Part shown: positions 45,682 through 59,900 of the stretch, one piece after another
Layout of the letters: each line of letters opens with the position of its first letter
Numbering within the stretch: the stretch's first letter is position 1
Source of the DNA: Plazaster borealis
Taxonomy: Eukaryota > Echinodermata > Asteroidea > Forcipulatida > Labidiasteridae
Assembly (NCBI GenBank): GCA_021014325.1
Contig: CM037459.1
Span: 18,068,501-18,132,500, forward strand
Direction: 5' to 3'
DNA: 64,000 nucleotides
Program-made: the position numbers and the translations under genes
Notes under the pieces: generated by a model
What the model saw: the letters and a program-made list of their open reading frames with translations, nothing else
Databases searched by the model: none
What the model was told of the DNA's origin: nothing

Positions 45682-45884
45682 GGGCCCAATTTTATAGAGC
45701 TGCTTAAGCACAAAAAGTAGCTGTTATAAGCACAACACAATAGTGCTCAGCAGAATAAGGTTACCAGCCAAAATACGATTGTACCGTTTGTGACTGGTAT
45801 CCTGCTCATTTGTGCTAAGCAGGGATTTGTTAAGCAATTTTTGTTCAGCTTAAAAGCAGCTCTAAAAATATGAAATTGAGCCCC
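45682..45884. mobile_element. GGGCCC-ended MITE, copy upstream of KIF24
   Basis: Begins GGGCCCAATTTTATAGAGC and ends near GAAATTGAGCCCC. The core ACCAGCCAAAATACGATT and GACTGGTATCCTGCTCATTT match copy 1. Confidence 0.7.
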
Positions 45885-45889
45885 TACAT

Positions 45890-47815
45890 GTAGGTATTTT
45901 AAAGAGCTAGTGTCTGATGCTGATCACAGTGCACTACAATGTACAATACATTCAGTTTAATATTCATACATGTATGAAAAGAACTTCCCAACTGCTTTGC
46001 GTCTAGTGTAAACAATTGTGCTGATTGTGAATGGTATGCTAAAATCAATACATACCTTCCCACAGATGACAATGAAGGATACATCTGTTGTTGTTAACTT
46101 GCATTCAATCATTGAGTAATACCAACCCACTAGATCAACATTCACTACAATGGTTATTTTTAAACAAATTGAATATAGGGCCTAAACAAAAAACTTGGAA
46201 TATATTTATGTCAATATGAACAGAACCGGTTCATTATTTATTACAAATATTTCTATGTTCTTAAAGACAAGCTTTTATTACAGTGTTATGCGAATAGGCT
46301 GTACATCATATGTTATTTTTCAAGCTCAGAATGTCTTCAGTGAAACGGAAAATTTACCTTTTTGTACGTAAGGCCAAGTGAAAAAAAACACCAGTTGATC
46401 GTACTTGTTTTTTTCAAAAAGAGGAGGATTGAGGGCCATTTTATTTTGTATTTTTGTATAATTTCTTTCAAGGAGGAAAGAGCCAGACTTAAATTTGCTG
46501 GCTTTAGAACTTAGAAGTCTAAAATAATTAGAAGTCCATTTAATAACATTTGTTTTTAAATTGTTTTCCATAGGTAAGGTTAGGTTTAAGGTGCAAGTCT
46601 TGCACATGTATTCAAACAAATTGGCTATTTTTAGGTTCCCACTAACATGTAAAGGAAATAAAATAACGCACTTTAACGTTTGTACTGTGGTACATGTAGG
46701 CTTTATACAAAACAATGACGTACCATTGTCACTACTTGATACACGTATGTTTGTGTTGAGTCTCTTTAAATGGTTGGCTATTTGTTGCTGGAAGCTTCAA
46801 TACAATAATACACAAAACAATGTGTTAAGGGTGTTGTTTAGGGCCTATTTGTGGGGGGTTTTTAACTGATGTCTGATAGAAACCCAAAACAAACTAGACT
46901 CAATTGTGTATTAACAAAACATTGCTGTCTTATGAATAATCAAATTCATTGAATCTTGATTTAAAGCAACTGAACAATGCACATGAATGAGTGACGTACA
47001 GTTTTATTGTGGCTGTGTTGACTAACTTGACTTAAGTTTATAGTTTAACAAAATTAGCAAAACAAACAGACGGGGATGTGTTGTTCTGGAGCACAGTGTA
47101 AGACCAAAGGGAGTGTTTGGGGTATCTTCACAGGGCGTGGCCCTGTTTTCAATTGGGACCTTCGGATGCCAACAGACATTTTCCATTGGTTTACGTTATT
47201 CTCAGGCATGCAACTTTTCAACTGATCAGCTAGTGAATGCTGTTCCCAAAAACTCCTTGAAATCTATATCTCCAAAGGTAATATATAAAGGTGAAAATTT
47301 CAACATACCTCCCAAACTTTAGATACTAATTTCAGACCTTTTTGTGAGCAATGACTCTCACCCTTGTTTACATTTAAAATTCGAACAACCTTGACGCATC
47401 AAAAGGGTTGAAACAGTCTGTTTGTTGTTTGGAGTTTTTTGACAAACAAAAAACAAAGAGAGAAAAATATATTTTACCAGTGTTTACCGTTTTCTCTTTG
47501 TTAAATGTTCATTTGAGTGTGTGCAAACCATGGGACAAATCAACATCAAGTGAAGAAGTGTCATGGGATGTGTACACAAAATGTTCTATGGCCCACTTCC
47601 ATGGAAACCTAAACACTCTGAACAATATTTAATTTGTGCTGGTGTGGTGACAAAAATGCTGGCAAGTAAACAGTCAAAACACAAGACAGGTCCTTGGGGA
47701 TCAAGAAAAGTCAATTCATGGTTGGTACACTCAATGCTATCAGCAACACAATAGCAACTTCAAAAATACACATATAAGTTAGTTTTTGTTATATTCTCTG
47801 TCTCTATCTTTTAGT
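45890..47815. other. KIF24 upstream intron, no named feature
   Basis: AT-rich. GGCCAAGTGAAAAAAAACAC at 46371 recurs as GGCCAAGTAAAAAAATACAC at 49663, so part is repetitive. The 129-codon minus-strand open frame at 46326-46715 has no recognisable domain. Ends in the acceptor at 47815. Confidence 0.4.
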
Positions 47816-47974
47816 GCGCCGACTGTGTCTTCTGTCAGGCCAGTGACATCTGTTGAAGAGTCTTTTATGATAGCTGTGATAAACATAGAGATTCGAGACA
47901 GTGTTGAAAACTCTGTATTATGCACTAGCAGGACTTCAAAACCCACTATCAGGAAATTCGGGCGATAAGGCACC
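47816..47974 (+). other. KIF24: 5' UTR portion of the first KIF24 coding exon
   Basis: A polypyrimidine tract and acceptor (TCTCTGTCTCTATCTTTTAG, ending at 47815) precede 159 bp that lead to CACCATGG. The stretch has stop codons in the KIF24 frame, e.g. the TAA at 47967, so the ATG at 47975 is the first usable start. Confidence 0.55.
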
Positions 47975-50900
47975 ATGGTGAATGGCTTGTCAGACTGCCT
48001 GAAAGAGGCTAATCTCACCCAGTACACAAAGAACTTTCTGCAACAGGGGGTAAGCAGTCTGGATGCCCTAAGCAACTTGACAATACAGGAGTATGCACAG
48101 TTTGGCATCACGGACCTCATCGACAAGAAGCGACTCTTCCGTTTGATCCACATCGTTAAGAGTGTACAATCGGACAAGAACAAAAATGACGAGCATCAAG
48201 GACAAGGGGAAAGTATTAGCCGTAGAAAAGGAAATCTATCTCTGGAGGATCTTTCTGTCAAAGCCAATCAGGGAACTTCACCCCCAAACCAGCGAAACCC
48301 GCGGTCGTCTTCGTTGAACAATTCATGGAATATTTCAGAGAGATCTCCCAGGACTAATATGAATAAGTCCCAGCCAGAGGGCCTTAGCTCCCAGAGGAAT
48401 AGCGCCCACAAGAAAAGAAGTGAAGACAATCTTCTTTACGTCGCCAGGAAAGAGCTGAAAAAAGGCACCTTGTCGCCAGGTACTCTACGCAAGCTGGAAA
48501 CCCAAGGGGGAATTCTCTTTGTGAAATCCACCACCTCTACCTCACCAAAACTCAGTCGACAGAAGCCCAGTGCCAAAAAAAAGTTACCCTTGCGAGAATC
48601 TCTCTCCGATTCCGAAGTCGTCGACTCGGATTTTACAGACGCCAGTGTCCCGAACAACGTGGCGAATTGTGGAGTGCCGCAAATCCTGAAGAAAAGTTTT
48701 ATTGAGGTGATCGACCACTTGGATGGCTCTGTCTACAACTACGGCATCCCTGACCAGGAGCAGAGATCCAGCACACGGCATCAGGACTACCAGGGAATAC
48801 AGGGTACCAGTGATGGTGGGGAAAGAATCAAGGTGTGCGTCAGAAAGAGACCTTTGAACAAGAAGGAAGAACGAGAGAATGAGGTGGATGTTGTTCAGAC
48901 GGAAGGACAAGGGACGGTTGTCATGAACGAAGCAAAAGTGGCCGTAGACCTCACTAAATTCATGCAAGTGGTAAATATGAATAGCTTTGTCTTTTAAATT
49001 ATTGATACTTTTTTCAGACAATGTAAACAAGTTGATGTCATTACTTTTTTACACTTTGTAGTGTACAACATATTTAACCAACATGTTTAATTTTGATCTT
49101 GTACCAGGCCTGGAATTACATGGAGTCCTTAGCCTCTGTTGCCCTGGTCTTGACCTTTGTGCCCCTTCAAAAGTTTCCCAAGGGCTTTAAAGGAAGAGTA
49201 TGACATTTGGTAATACTCTAAAAATGAATGACCATAAAAACTTACTTGGTAAGAAGCACTGTCAGCTGTTGATAATACCGTTTTGAGAAACAATTTGCTT
49301 CAAAGGAATGTGGTTTTTAAGAGAAAGGGATTCAAAAACATTTCAATCTGAGAAATGTTTCATGTCCAATTATGGATTATTCTTCCTGCGTGGACATAAC
49401 CGCTCCAGATTTTCGGCCATACATGTATCTCAAAAATGCTACCTCCTTTTGAAATGAAATTTTCACATGTTAGTTTTAATGTATCTACATTAGGATTAAA
49501 ACAACCGAACAGTTCCAAAAACCAAAGGTATGCTTTGCCTTTAAGATTTTCTAATGGAAATGCACTTTCACTTTGCAAAATTAATGAAAATTACCTTGCC
49601 CTCTCAAAGGTGAAATTCTAGGCCTGTTCCGAGGACTATGTATGTTGAAACATAACCAGTAAGGCCAAGTAAAAAAATACACAGGTTATAAACTCGTCGG
49701 CCGCTTTTTTTTAAGAGGAGGATGAGGGCATTTTTACTTATATATATATGTATGTTGGTCTTGATCTGCACCTCTTTAACAAGGACTGTAAAACCAAGGC
49801 TGACAAGCTTTAATCAGCATTGTGGTACACTCCAAGTACTCACATTGAGACTTTAGTGAACACAGCCTGAACCCCTTCAATAATCAAATGCATTGAATTG
49901 AATTCATGGCCCATCCACTTTGGTAATCCTCATGATAAGCTGTGGGTTTGATCCCTTTCTCATCCTGAGCCATGAGTTGTTGATTATCTGAATTCATGAC
50001 CAGAGATACAGATACACCTTGGCACACAGCTGAGAACATCTTCTTGTCTAGCAGGGAAATCCTGTGACAAAAGTAGCAGGTTGTTTTGTAGATAATTACC
50101 CACTCACCCACTTGCCTAATCTAGCTTGACTGACAGCTCAATCTAACATGATAATTTGGTAAAGATAATAGCCATGGAGGTAGACCATATGTACAGTACA
50201 GCAGTGCTAACATCATAGTGGCTAAAACATTGTGTTGATAGAAGTGTGTCACATTTTCAATAACTTGATGCTATCTCTGTGTAAATGTGAATGCACTTTT
50301 GTTGAATTTGATTGTGGCAATTTGTTCAAATTGGTCAAACACCTTTGGGCTGAACTGGAACTTTCCATCCTTACAATACATCACAGAACATCCCTCCTGG
50401 CAACACTTGGTACTTGGTTGGTACTTATGGGCTTCAGATGTGTGAAGTTTGCATACAAACATATCAGCAAGAACTAAAGGAAACTGTGTGTTAGGTTGTG
50501 GGCATACCATGCTGCTTTTTTTGTGTAAACTGTTTTTTGAAAGAATGAATTTGTGAGGAGTACAGACAACAAGATTGTTCATGATTTTCATGCAGATTTT
50601 TTAGACATTTTAGAAGGTTTGTAGGCCTGATACTTCACTGAGGCAACAGAGGCAATTTCCTAAATGTCCCTGGTTATTGCCTTGCTGCTCCTTGAAGAGT
50701 TCCAATCCATATTTGTATCCCTCATTCAGAGGGATGTCAGACAACTCGTCCGTCGGACAACTCGACGGTTCAGACAACTCGACGGTTCAGACAACTCGAC
50801 CGTTCGGACAACTCAACGGTTCAGATAACTCGACTTTGAGACAACTCGACAGATGGCCAAGACAAGTCGACGGTTGAGCGGCTGACCTCCGTTATGGCCT

Positions 50901-53900
50901 TACTGACATGTTTACACGAATTCCTGTATAAATCCTGCCATATTATAATTTCTGCGCGAACCTCAAGTAAGTATTCCGTTCTGTTTGGCTGGATGCACGG
51001 CCAGGAGAGTGACACTCGGGTGTTTAGAGCTCCCCCCATCTGAACTGTTCTCTAGGCGTGCATCGCACGCAGTGGACGGGTCTCCGCCGTGTGCGTGCAT
51101 GGTGTGCGCGGCCGTCGGCAGGTCCAGGTACTCAGTAGTGTAGTAAGCGAGAACATGGAACAATTATCCGTTCGCCCGGATATTAAACCCACCCACCAAA
51201 CCCCACACCCCCGGGGGACGTAAAAAATAAACAAATATAAATTATCTGTTCGCCCGGATATTTAACCCCCCCCCCGCCCCCGAGGCCGCTCTTCACCCCT
51301 CCCACCCCGTGCTGAGCCCCCGTCACGACCATCCGTCGACTTGTCTTGACCCCAAGTCGAGTTGTCTGATGGTTAAATAAATCATCTGTCGAGTTGTCCG
51401 AACCGTTGAGTTGTCTGAACCGTCGAGTTGTCTGAACCGCTGAGTTGTCTGAACCGTCGAGTTGTCTGAACCGTCGAGTTGTCCGACGGACGAGTTGTCT
51501 GGTCTCCATTCAGAGGTGCCCTTTGCCAAGACAGAGCTGTGGCAGTACCGGTAATTGAAATGTTTGTGATGATATTTTGTTTTTGAATTTCCAGCACAAG
51601 TATCACTTTGATGAGGTGTTTGGGGAGTCCTGCAAGAATGAGGAGGTGTATGCCAGGACTGCTAAACCACTCATTTCAACCATGTTCAACCGGTAAGGAG
51701 ATTGTTTTTATTCACACTCTTTACAGAGTCTAGTTAAATTGTACAGTCAGTGAATATCAATTTATTTTGGCAATTAAACAGACTTTTTAATTGTATTTCT
51801 TTCCCCTGTGTAGTAGACTGTGTATTTATTACGCATGTTTCACTGTTGGGCCTGTTAATGTGTGTGATTTTGTTTTTTCCACACAAAAATTAAAAGTGAG
51901 ATAATAGAATTAGCTATTGCAAACTGCTTACCAACCAAAAGGACCTTTTACGGTAAAAATGCAAAAAGTAGTTAATAATGGCCTGACGTTTCGGCCCTAG
52001 CACTAGCAGTCTTTCTCAAAGGCTTAATGACAACACAACACAACACACATAAACAGATGTAATGACAAAACAGTAAAAAATTAAAAGCAACCCAAGGTTC
52101 TCCAAATTGGTAGAAACATGCATAGTTAATTATAATGGGCAAATGGTGTACATTGAAGATGTGCATTGGTGCATATCCAAAACATGACAAATAATCATTG
52201 CTTAACATCAATACGGCCTTGAAAGACCCAAGACTTTGTGCATGTAAATTTGACTTTGTGTATATATGTAGAGTATATGCAAATTGTATGTTCTGTTCAT
52301 ATATTTATGGTTTCACTGCATAACTGCATCCGCTCGCTGGCAGTAGGGCGACGCAGGTGGAAGAAAGCGCAGACAAGAGTCTTTCCCGGTCTCTCCACCA
52401 CTGATGTCTGGGAATGATCCTACTTCAGGACAACGGCAGAGATCACTCACCCCAGTTAGCGGGGCACTGCGGGGCAATCAACATGGTGTCCAGTCGTCGG
52501 GCTTCTGCTCTCCACTGGGTAGCGTCATGCTGATCCAGAGGGTACCGGCCGAGGAAGGCGCGTCTTTGCAGGTACCTTAAACACTCTGCGCAGGCATGTT
52601 TTGCCAAACTAATACAATATGATGGCGGCATGCAGTGACCAATGGCACAAAGACTGCAGAGAAGACGCGCCGTGATGTTGCTGATGCTGCCCGGGAACGC
52701 CGACACGGACGACGTGCCGTCTCTAACACCACGACAGGGCTTCAGACACTCTCATGTCATTTCTGTGGACGAACAATCACTGCCAGAATTGGTCTCATCT
52801 CCCATGAGCGAGCCTGTGCCAGAACTCACTCTAATTGATGATGAGCTATATATCTACCTTCTTTTGATCCACCGAGTTGTGCCTGCATCAGTTGTTTTAT
52901 CTTGTTTGCTCTACATAGTCGTTATCGCTTAGCGATAGACAGCCTATATATATATATATATATATACTGCATATAATATTCATTATGTCAAGTCTTGAAT
53001 CAGCCTACTGATATGTACCGTAGGTGGCAGGCTTTCCCTCTCTCATTCAAATTCTGGATGAAGACGGAGGGACCACTGTTTTATACATTTTTGCCCATCT
53101 TCTTGTATTTTCAGGAAACCACTTTCTCATTTCATAATTAATACATGTATAATCTTATTTCATTTATTCACAGACCATGCATATCATTTTTATTTACCTG
53201 GATTATTTTATATTTCTTGGTTTCATGTTATTTAATGTGTATCTTATGAGAAAAGTTTTTTTTTCCCAGCAACTTAAGTCATTGCTAAACACAAGTCGTT
53301 TTTATAAATCATCATTCGTTATGATATTATTTTCCAATATTTATCTCAATTATTCAGCTATGGTGATTTCTGTTTCATAGCATTTTTGATGTTTGTTACA
53401 ACAATTTCTTGTGCATTCTTCATTATTTCCAAGATGGCGGCCATCATAGAACTTGTGGCGGGAACCTTTTGCACCATCTTTGTTTCCTTGGTTTTGTTGA
53501 TTTTCCATTTCATATTTAAATAATTAATTAAATTGTTTATAATGTTTTTATGTTTGTTTAATAGTCTTCATTTGTAATTTATTTGTTACTATTTAATTCG
53601 TTCAAATTCTGGACGAAGACGGAGTGTTATATTTTTGCCTGTCTTCTTATATTTTCAGAAATATGCTGTATCAGAAAAAGACCTGCACAGCATCAACTTT
53701 ACCAAGTCCTCTTTTGCCTCTATTTATATTTTGCCCAAACAACAACAAAAGGACAACATAAACTTGATCACATTTTACTTTATTGTGAAAGCATAGGGCC
53801 TAGTTTGCCCCGTTTGAAGGGTTTAAAAATCACAATGTAATGAATTTAAATAAATGCTACATGCAATAAAGTCGATTTTCTGTAATTTTGTATTACTCAA

Positions 53901-56900
53901 GAGTACCAAATACTCATCTCCTTTGCATCCTTTCTTTTACTCGTTTGTTATATCTGTGAAACCGTTGCAGAGGAAAAGCCACCTGTTTTGCGTACGGACA
54001 AACAGGCGCCGGGAAAACGTACACAATGCTTGGCAACAGTGGCGTCAAAGGACTGTACCTCCTAGCAGCAGAGGACATCTTCACTACCCTGAATTCATTC
54101 AGGAAGTCTGGAAATGAGCTGGCAGTGTGGGCAAGCTACTTTGAGATTTACTGTGGACAGCTTTTTGATCTGTTGAACGATCGACAGAGGTAAGTTTTGA
54201 TGAAAAATAAGTGGGTTTTCATTAACTTTATGGGATTTGAGTCGACTGCCAAATGTAACAAGATGTACTAGAAAGGTTGTTGTTTTACATGTATGTATGT
54301 TGTATTAGCAGTCAACTCAATGCCATACTCTATGCATTTTGTAGCAATTTGCTGGGTACAGGATTCCTACATGTAGTACAGTGTATAGGTCCCCAGCAAA
54401 CTTCAATGCATGTTGGTGCATCTATCTAGCCAGGTAACTACCCAATGCCAAGGCTGGTGGCATAAACCAGTTCACTTCACAATGCAATCAGAATCCTTTG
54501 TTGCACTTTGCTGCATTTAGAAGGGTTTTCATTTCAACAGTGGATTGCATTTTGATGCACTTACATTGTAGCCTAGAAAACATCTGATGGACGGTTGGGT
54601 AAAGATGTTGGTACTCTTTTATATTGCATCAAAATTCTTAAGTGTTTCTGGGATTTTCACTTTTACCAAATCACAACCCAGGATTTATAATGGTACATTG
54701 TTTGTAATGAATTATCCAATTTAGAATATTTTCCTTAGTTTCGATAGTGCTTTACAGTTTTTGTAGAGCATGAAAAGTGTCAGAATTCCTCTCCCTCTTT
54801 TTGAAGTTAAGGTCTTTCAATCCTTTTCCCTCTGGCAATTAATTAAGCATTTTGATCTTTTGACCTTGTTACCTTAGGGTACATGCCAGAGAGGATTCTC
54901 AACATAGAGTGTGTATTGCAGGCATCAGGGAGGTGCAAGTCAGTGGAACTCAGTCTCTAATGCAGGTATGTACAGTGATTATTATCCACCAGCAAACTTA
55001 AATTTGAATTATACGTATTTAATTATTTCAATTATCATTTGGCATAGTTACATCCGTGGCTGCCATGTGCTCAGATTGTAAATTCCCATGTGAGGAGTTC
55101 TTTCAAATTCCTTGAGAGATTGGTCGGTGAACCACTTGACTGCGTAGAAAAATGAGAACGCTTGACGAGGCCCCAAAGCCAAAACCAAACTTGCTCGTAA
55201 ATCGGGAACTATCAATTTTATTCTGAAATGCATAATGTTTCAGTCATTTATTAGTGCAAGGCGTCAGAAAAAAATTCAAAACACCTGATTGAGTTTGAAA
55301 CCTTCAGAAAATTACATAGAACAATATTGTTTTTTGTCATTCTCTCTTTCTTCGCAAGCTGGAGGAAAGATTTAGCGTGCACTTTAAATGGAAAAAAACA
55401 TATTTAAGATGTCTGCTTTCCACAACTCAGGGATGCAGATAAAGTGCTATATTTGTCTGTATTCACTCATCGTACATGCTGGATAACTTAGACCATTGTA
55501 ACCTTTGTTTACAAAAAGAGTAACTTGTACATTCCAGGGCCTTTCTGGCAGGAAAGATTCTTCACGGAAAGTTTGATATGTTGTCATATTTCCACATAAA
55601 TTCAAGTGTTTTAAAAGTAACAGCTGAACAAGTTTTGAGATGTGCCCGCTTTCTTCATATCAAAAGTGGATAACAATCGGACAGTGAAATCTCCATAAAA
55701 TGTATTTGTCTTCCCTTGAGCTGTGTACAAATCGTGCCTGCAGGAAGTCCAGGCTCTGTGGCTCTTTTGTTAAATCGCAATGTCACAGGTTACAAGTTCT
55801 ATAATGTCCATATTGTAATGTAAAACCTGAGCAGTGTTTTTACGGGCTCCTTTAAGTAAAAAATGTATTTAATGGAATGTTTAAGTACCTAGAATAAATT
55901 AGGATTCCGGCTTAGACTGTTTGTATGCAGCAGATTATTTTAAAATTTTATTACACAATTGAATGTTTCATTTCTTTTCTTTTTGTATTTAATTTATTTT
56001 ACATATTATTATTTAAAAAATACCTGGTCAGTTTCCTCTTTGGTTTATAACTTGATATTATTAATATGCCAGGTTTTTTTCTGTGGAATTACTCTCTTTT
56101 TTTTCTGAAATATTTCTAGAGTTGGTGTTGGGGAGCAATGTTTGTTCTGAGTTCCCTTGAACAGCTGATGACCAGAACATGTTTGTTTTTGTCAATAATG
56201 TCAATATATAAAAAAACCTTGGATTCATTTTTTTTTTATTTTTTTTTTACCAATTTAAGAATTCTTATTAAACAAACAAGGTCTGGAATTTTAAAATATT
56301 TACATTTACTTGTTGATTATTACATATCATATTACATATCGTGGAGACAAAAATACAGGTACATATTTAAAAACACCCACTGTACATTGTACGTAACAGT
56401 TTGACATGGAGCTTGGTTAGCCACAGGGTATGAAGCCGTCCAACCATTTGAAACCATTCAACTGAGTGAGTTGCCCAGCTGTGTGCACTGTATATATCTT
56501 ACTAGAGTGTATTCTCCACATTTGCAGGCTGGCATACGTGTATCATTCAAAACCACAGGGGATAATATTGAATGGTCAAACAGTAGGAGGGTTAGCTGTG
56601 TACTGTGTAGATATATTCACGTACATGTTATGATAGCTAGTTGCAGGCTGGCACGGTTTATCAATCATTCAAAACTAAAGTGGATGAAATTGAGTGGTCA
56701 AACAGTAGGGGAGTTTTCGGTGACATCTTCTTAAGACCAGAGAAGCGTTCATTGAGAACAAAGTAGATTTTCAACGAATTGGTTGGTTTTCTTTGAGTTT
56801 ATTTCCTTTAGAGGACTCAGAATGGATGTTTTTGTTTTTATTTTTTAAGACTAATTGTTAATTTATCAATATTGAGGACTGAGCACGTGCAGAAGTGAAC

Positions 56901-59900
56901 ACATTTAAAGATGTTTTTAAAAAGGGAAAATTATCATGACTTACAGATAAAAATAGACACACATATACTATTCCTGTTCCTTAGAACAAAGAACATATTA
57001 AAAACTGAACTAAAAAAACAGCAACGCAGTGGGGGAAAAACAATCAAAGAGGAAGAACAAAATCCACACTTGAAAGTAAAATATTTGAATGATTTTATTC
57101 TTTAAAAACAAAATTAAATAAAAAATAATCATACTACATACAAAGAACTTACTAGCACCTGACATCTAAAAATAAATTTAAAGCAATTAATATAAAAAGC
57201 ATGTAGAAAAAAAACAGAAATATTAAAAACTAAAGAAAACATTAAAAAACTGGAAGTACTATCTCAAAGAAAAACACAAAATATTAAAGAAAATGTTATT
57301 AAACAGAAACACTGCTGCTTTTAATTCTATCTTTCTAAAAATCCAAAATCATATTAACACGTATTTCACTATTTTATCAATCATTTATTTGGGCAAGCAG
57401 TATGTGGCAATGCTCACCAACATTATCAAATAAGCTAGACAAGTCTGAAGTCTAGTTTTAATATTTTTTTCATTTACCATGTTATGACCTTGTAGTACTG
57501 GCCTGATGCTTCAAAGAGATTCCACTTGCCCCCATGCCCCTGGCCATTGCCTTAGTGCCCCTGGTCATTGCGTTAGTGCCCCTGGTCATTGCCCCCCATG
57601 CCCCTGGTCATTGCCTTAGTGCCCCTGGTCATTGCCCCCATGCCCCTGGTCATTTCCCCCGGTCATTGCCCCCATGCCCCTGTTCATCGCCCCATGCCCC
57701 TGGTCATTTCCCACATGCCCCAGGTCATTGCCTTAGTGCCCCTGAAATGTTCCACCCCTACAAAAATGTTCTATAGAACTCTGTAACAAAAATTATATAG
57801 AAAAACTTTAGAAGTTTCTATAGAAATTACATTTCATTGTTGTATAGAATGTATAGAAATTCGTTATAAATTCTATAGAAAAGTGGGCCACTTTTCTAAA
57901 GAATTCCATAGAAATAATTTATGTTTCTATATAACATCAGTATAGAATTTCTATAGAATATCTAGAATATCACTGAAACCTCTATGCATTTTTTGTATAC
58001 CTTTATAGATATTCTATTGAAAAATTTCTTTATCAAATGAAATTGCTCGAAATTTCTTTAGAATCTACGGAATTTCTATAGAAATCGTTAGACTATTCTA
58101 GGGCTGTGTGTTTATGGGGTTTTTTATTCAAGGTACCCAAATCTCAATGATTAGATTCTATGGGACTCGTGGTCAATGAGATAGTTCGAGAGAGTAAATT
58201 ATAATAAATTTACACATCGATTACACCTATAAACTTTGTTTTTTGTTATGCCTAGAACAAGAATACATACTCTGTATGCTTTGTTCCAGCTATACACTTT
58301 TGGGGTTTTACTTTCTGCCCAAAGTGTGTAAATTTGAATTGCTGACCGAATATGATACAACAAAATTTGTTTTAGTTGAACTACCTATTTATAAATATAA
58401 ATTTGCACACATTTTAGTGTAAGCTACTGCGCTGTAAAGACTGTTATACCTACAATGGTTTTGAATCAACATTGAGTTCTATATGTGCATAATTAATTGG
58501 ATCCCGCCCATTTCATTATAAACAAACTGACAGCCACCACATTTGTTATCTAATTAGTATCCATGAAGTTGTACACATGTTTCTCTAGAGAGGTGACTAA
58601 CTGATAATCAGGGTCTTGAATGTGGACTCAAATCTGTTTTTGATTGTTGTTTCTTTTTATGTAAAGCGTTCAGAGACCTTCAGGCATTAAGCCCTATATA
58701 AAGTGTTTTATCATTGTTATTATTATTATTATGCACTTCCCTTCCATCATTTACAAATTATTCAAAACATATGTGAAGCTATTTAGTTAGCAGTCACAAT
58801 AATCTCCAGGAGATGACCCCCGATGTACAGGTCAACAGCCTTGCAAATATTTACAATCCTCCCCTCCGCTTGACAACAATTAGAAACTGATGTGCAATCT
58901 TCCTCTCTGAGTGGTCCATAACTCTTTGCCTGGAACCTGGGCATAGTGTCACTACCATGGACCTATGACACCCTCCAGTTATAAACACACTCTATCAAAA
59001 TGAAATCGATATTGAATGAAGCATGACAAAAATGTCAGATTTAAAGGTGCGTTACAGCATTGGTACAATTTAGTTGCCAGGAATTTTGTTTCAAAAGGTA
59101 GTGGTTGCGTTTTTGAGATATCGCAGAAAGTCCGGAGCGGTTATGTCCACGCAGGAAGAATAATCTGTAATTGTTATACACAATTTGAGAAACGGATCTG
59201 ACAGGAACATTTCTCAGATTCAAATTTGGGCATGTTGGGGGGATAAAAACTTACATCTTTTTCCATAACCACATTACTTCAAAGTGAAATGGTTTTCAAA
59301 ATGCTTTATACTATCGGAAAGCTGCTGTACTTCTAACCAAGTAGGTTTTTATTGCCATTAATTTTAAGAGTGATTACCAAGCGTATACCATCCCTTTAAC
59401 ACACATTGGTTTATGGATAAATACACTAATAATTATTGACTTGGAAAGTATTTCAGATGGAAATATTTTTATGGAGGATTGGTACACTACTGGTGTGAAT
59501 TCACAATCAGTGAACTTTCAGATTGAAGCTATAAAAAAAAAATCCCCCCATCCTGCATGTTGTCTTTTAACACTCCATCTTTAATTTGTTACATCAGGAA
59601 AACTTTCTAAAGGGACAAAAGTTAAAATACATGTACATGTATAGTTAACAAATTAGGGGATTCAGGTTGGTTCAGTGGTTTCTTTTGTTTCCCTGCCTTT
59701 CACCCCTGTGGACCCCGGTTTGAATCCCACCTCAGACCGGAGCCTTGCATGGGGATTGGGTTTTCAGTCCCAACCTGATTGAGTGGGTTTCCCCATTTGG
59801 GATTTTCCTCCCATATCTAAAACTAAAAATTTCTTCTCGTTTCCTAATCACCATCCTGTTATTGGCGCTAATTGTGCTGTTGGCTGTGTAATAAAAAATA

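Noticed and set aside
48436..49030. Antisense frames of 73 and 148 codons opposite KIF24 exon 1
   Set aside because: Shadow frames of a long coding exon. The plus strand has SAM and motor homology and correct splice sites.
50732..51506. Possible CRISPR array (repeated 17-bp units)
   Set aside because: Units are directly adjacent without spacers, occur as inverted arms, and the DNA is eukaryotic.
52443..52706. 87-codon minus-strand frame
   Set aside because: It overlaps the LINE ORF2 remnant whose plus-strand zinc-finger signature is the better explanation.
57534..57786. Collagen- or silk-like frame with repeated PLVIALV and HAPGHC
   Set aside because: The peptides change with the frame and follow the 21-bp minisatellite exactly.
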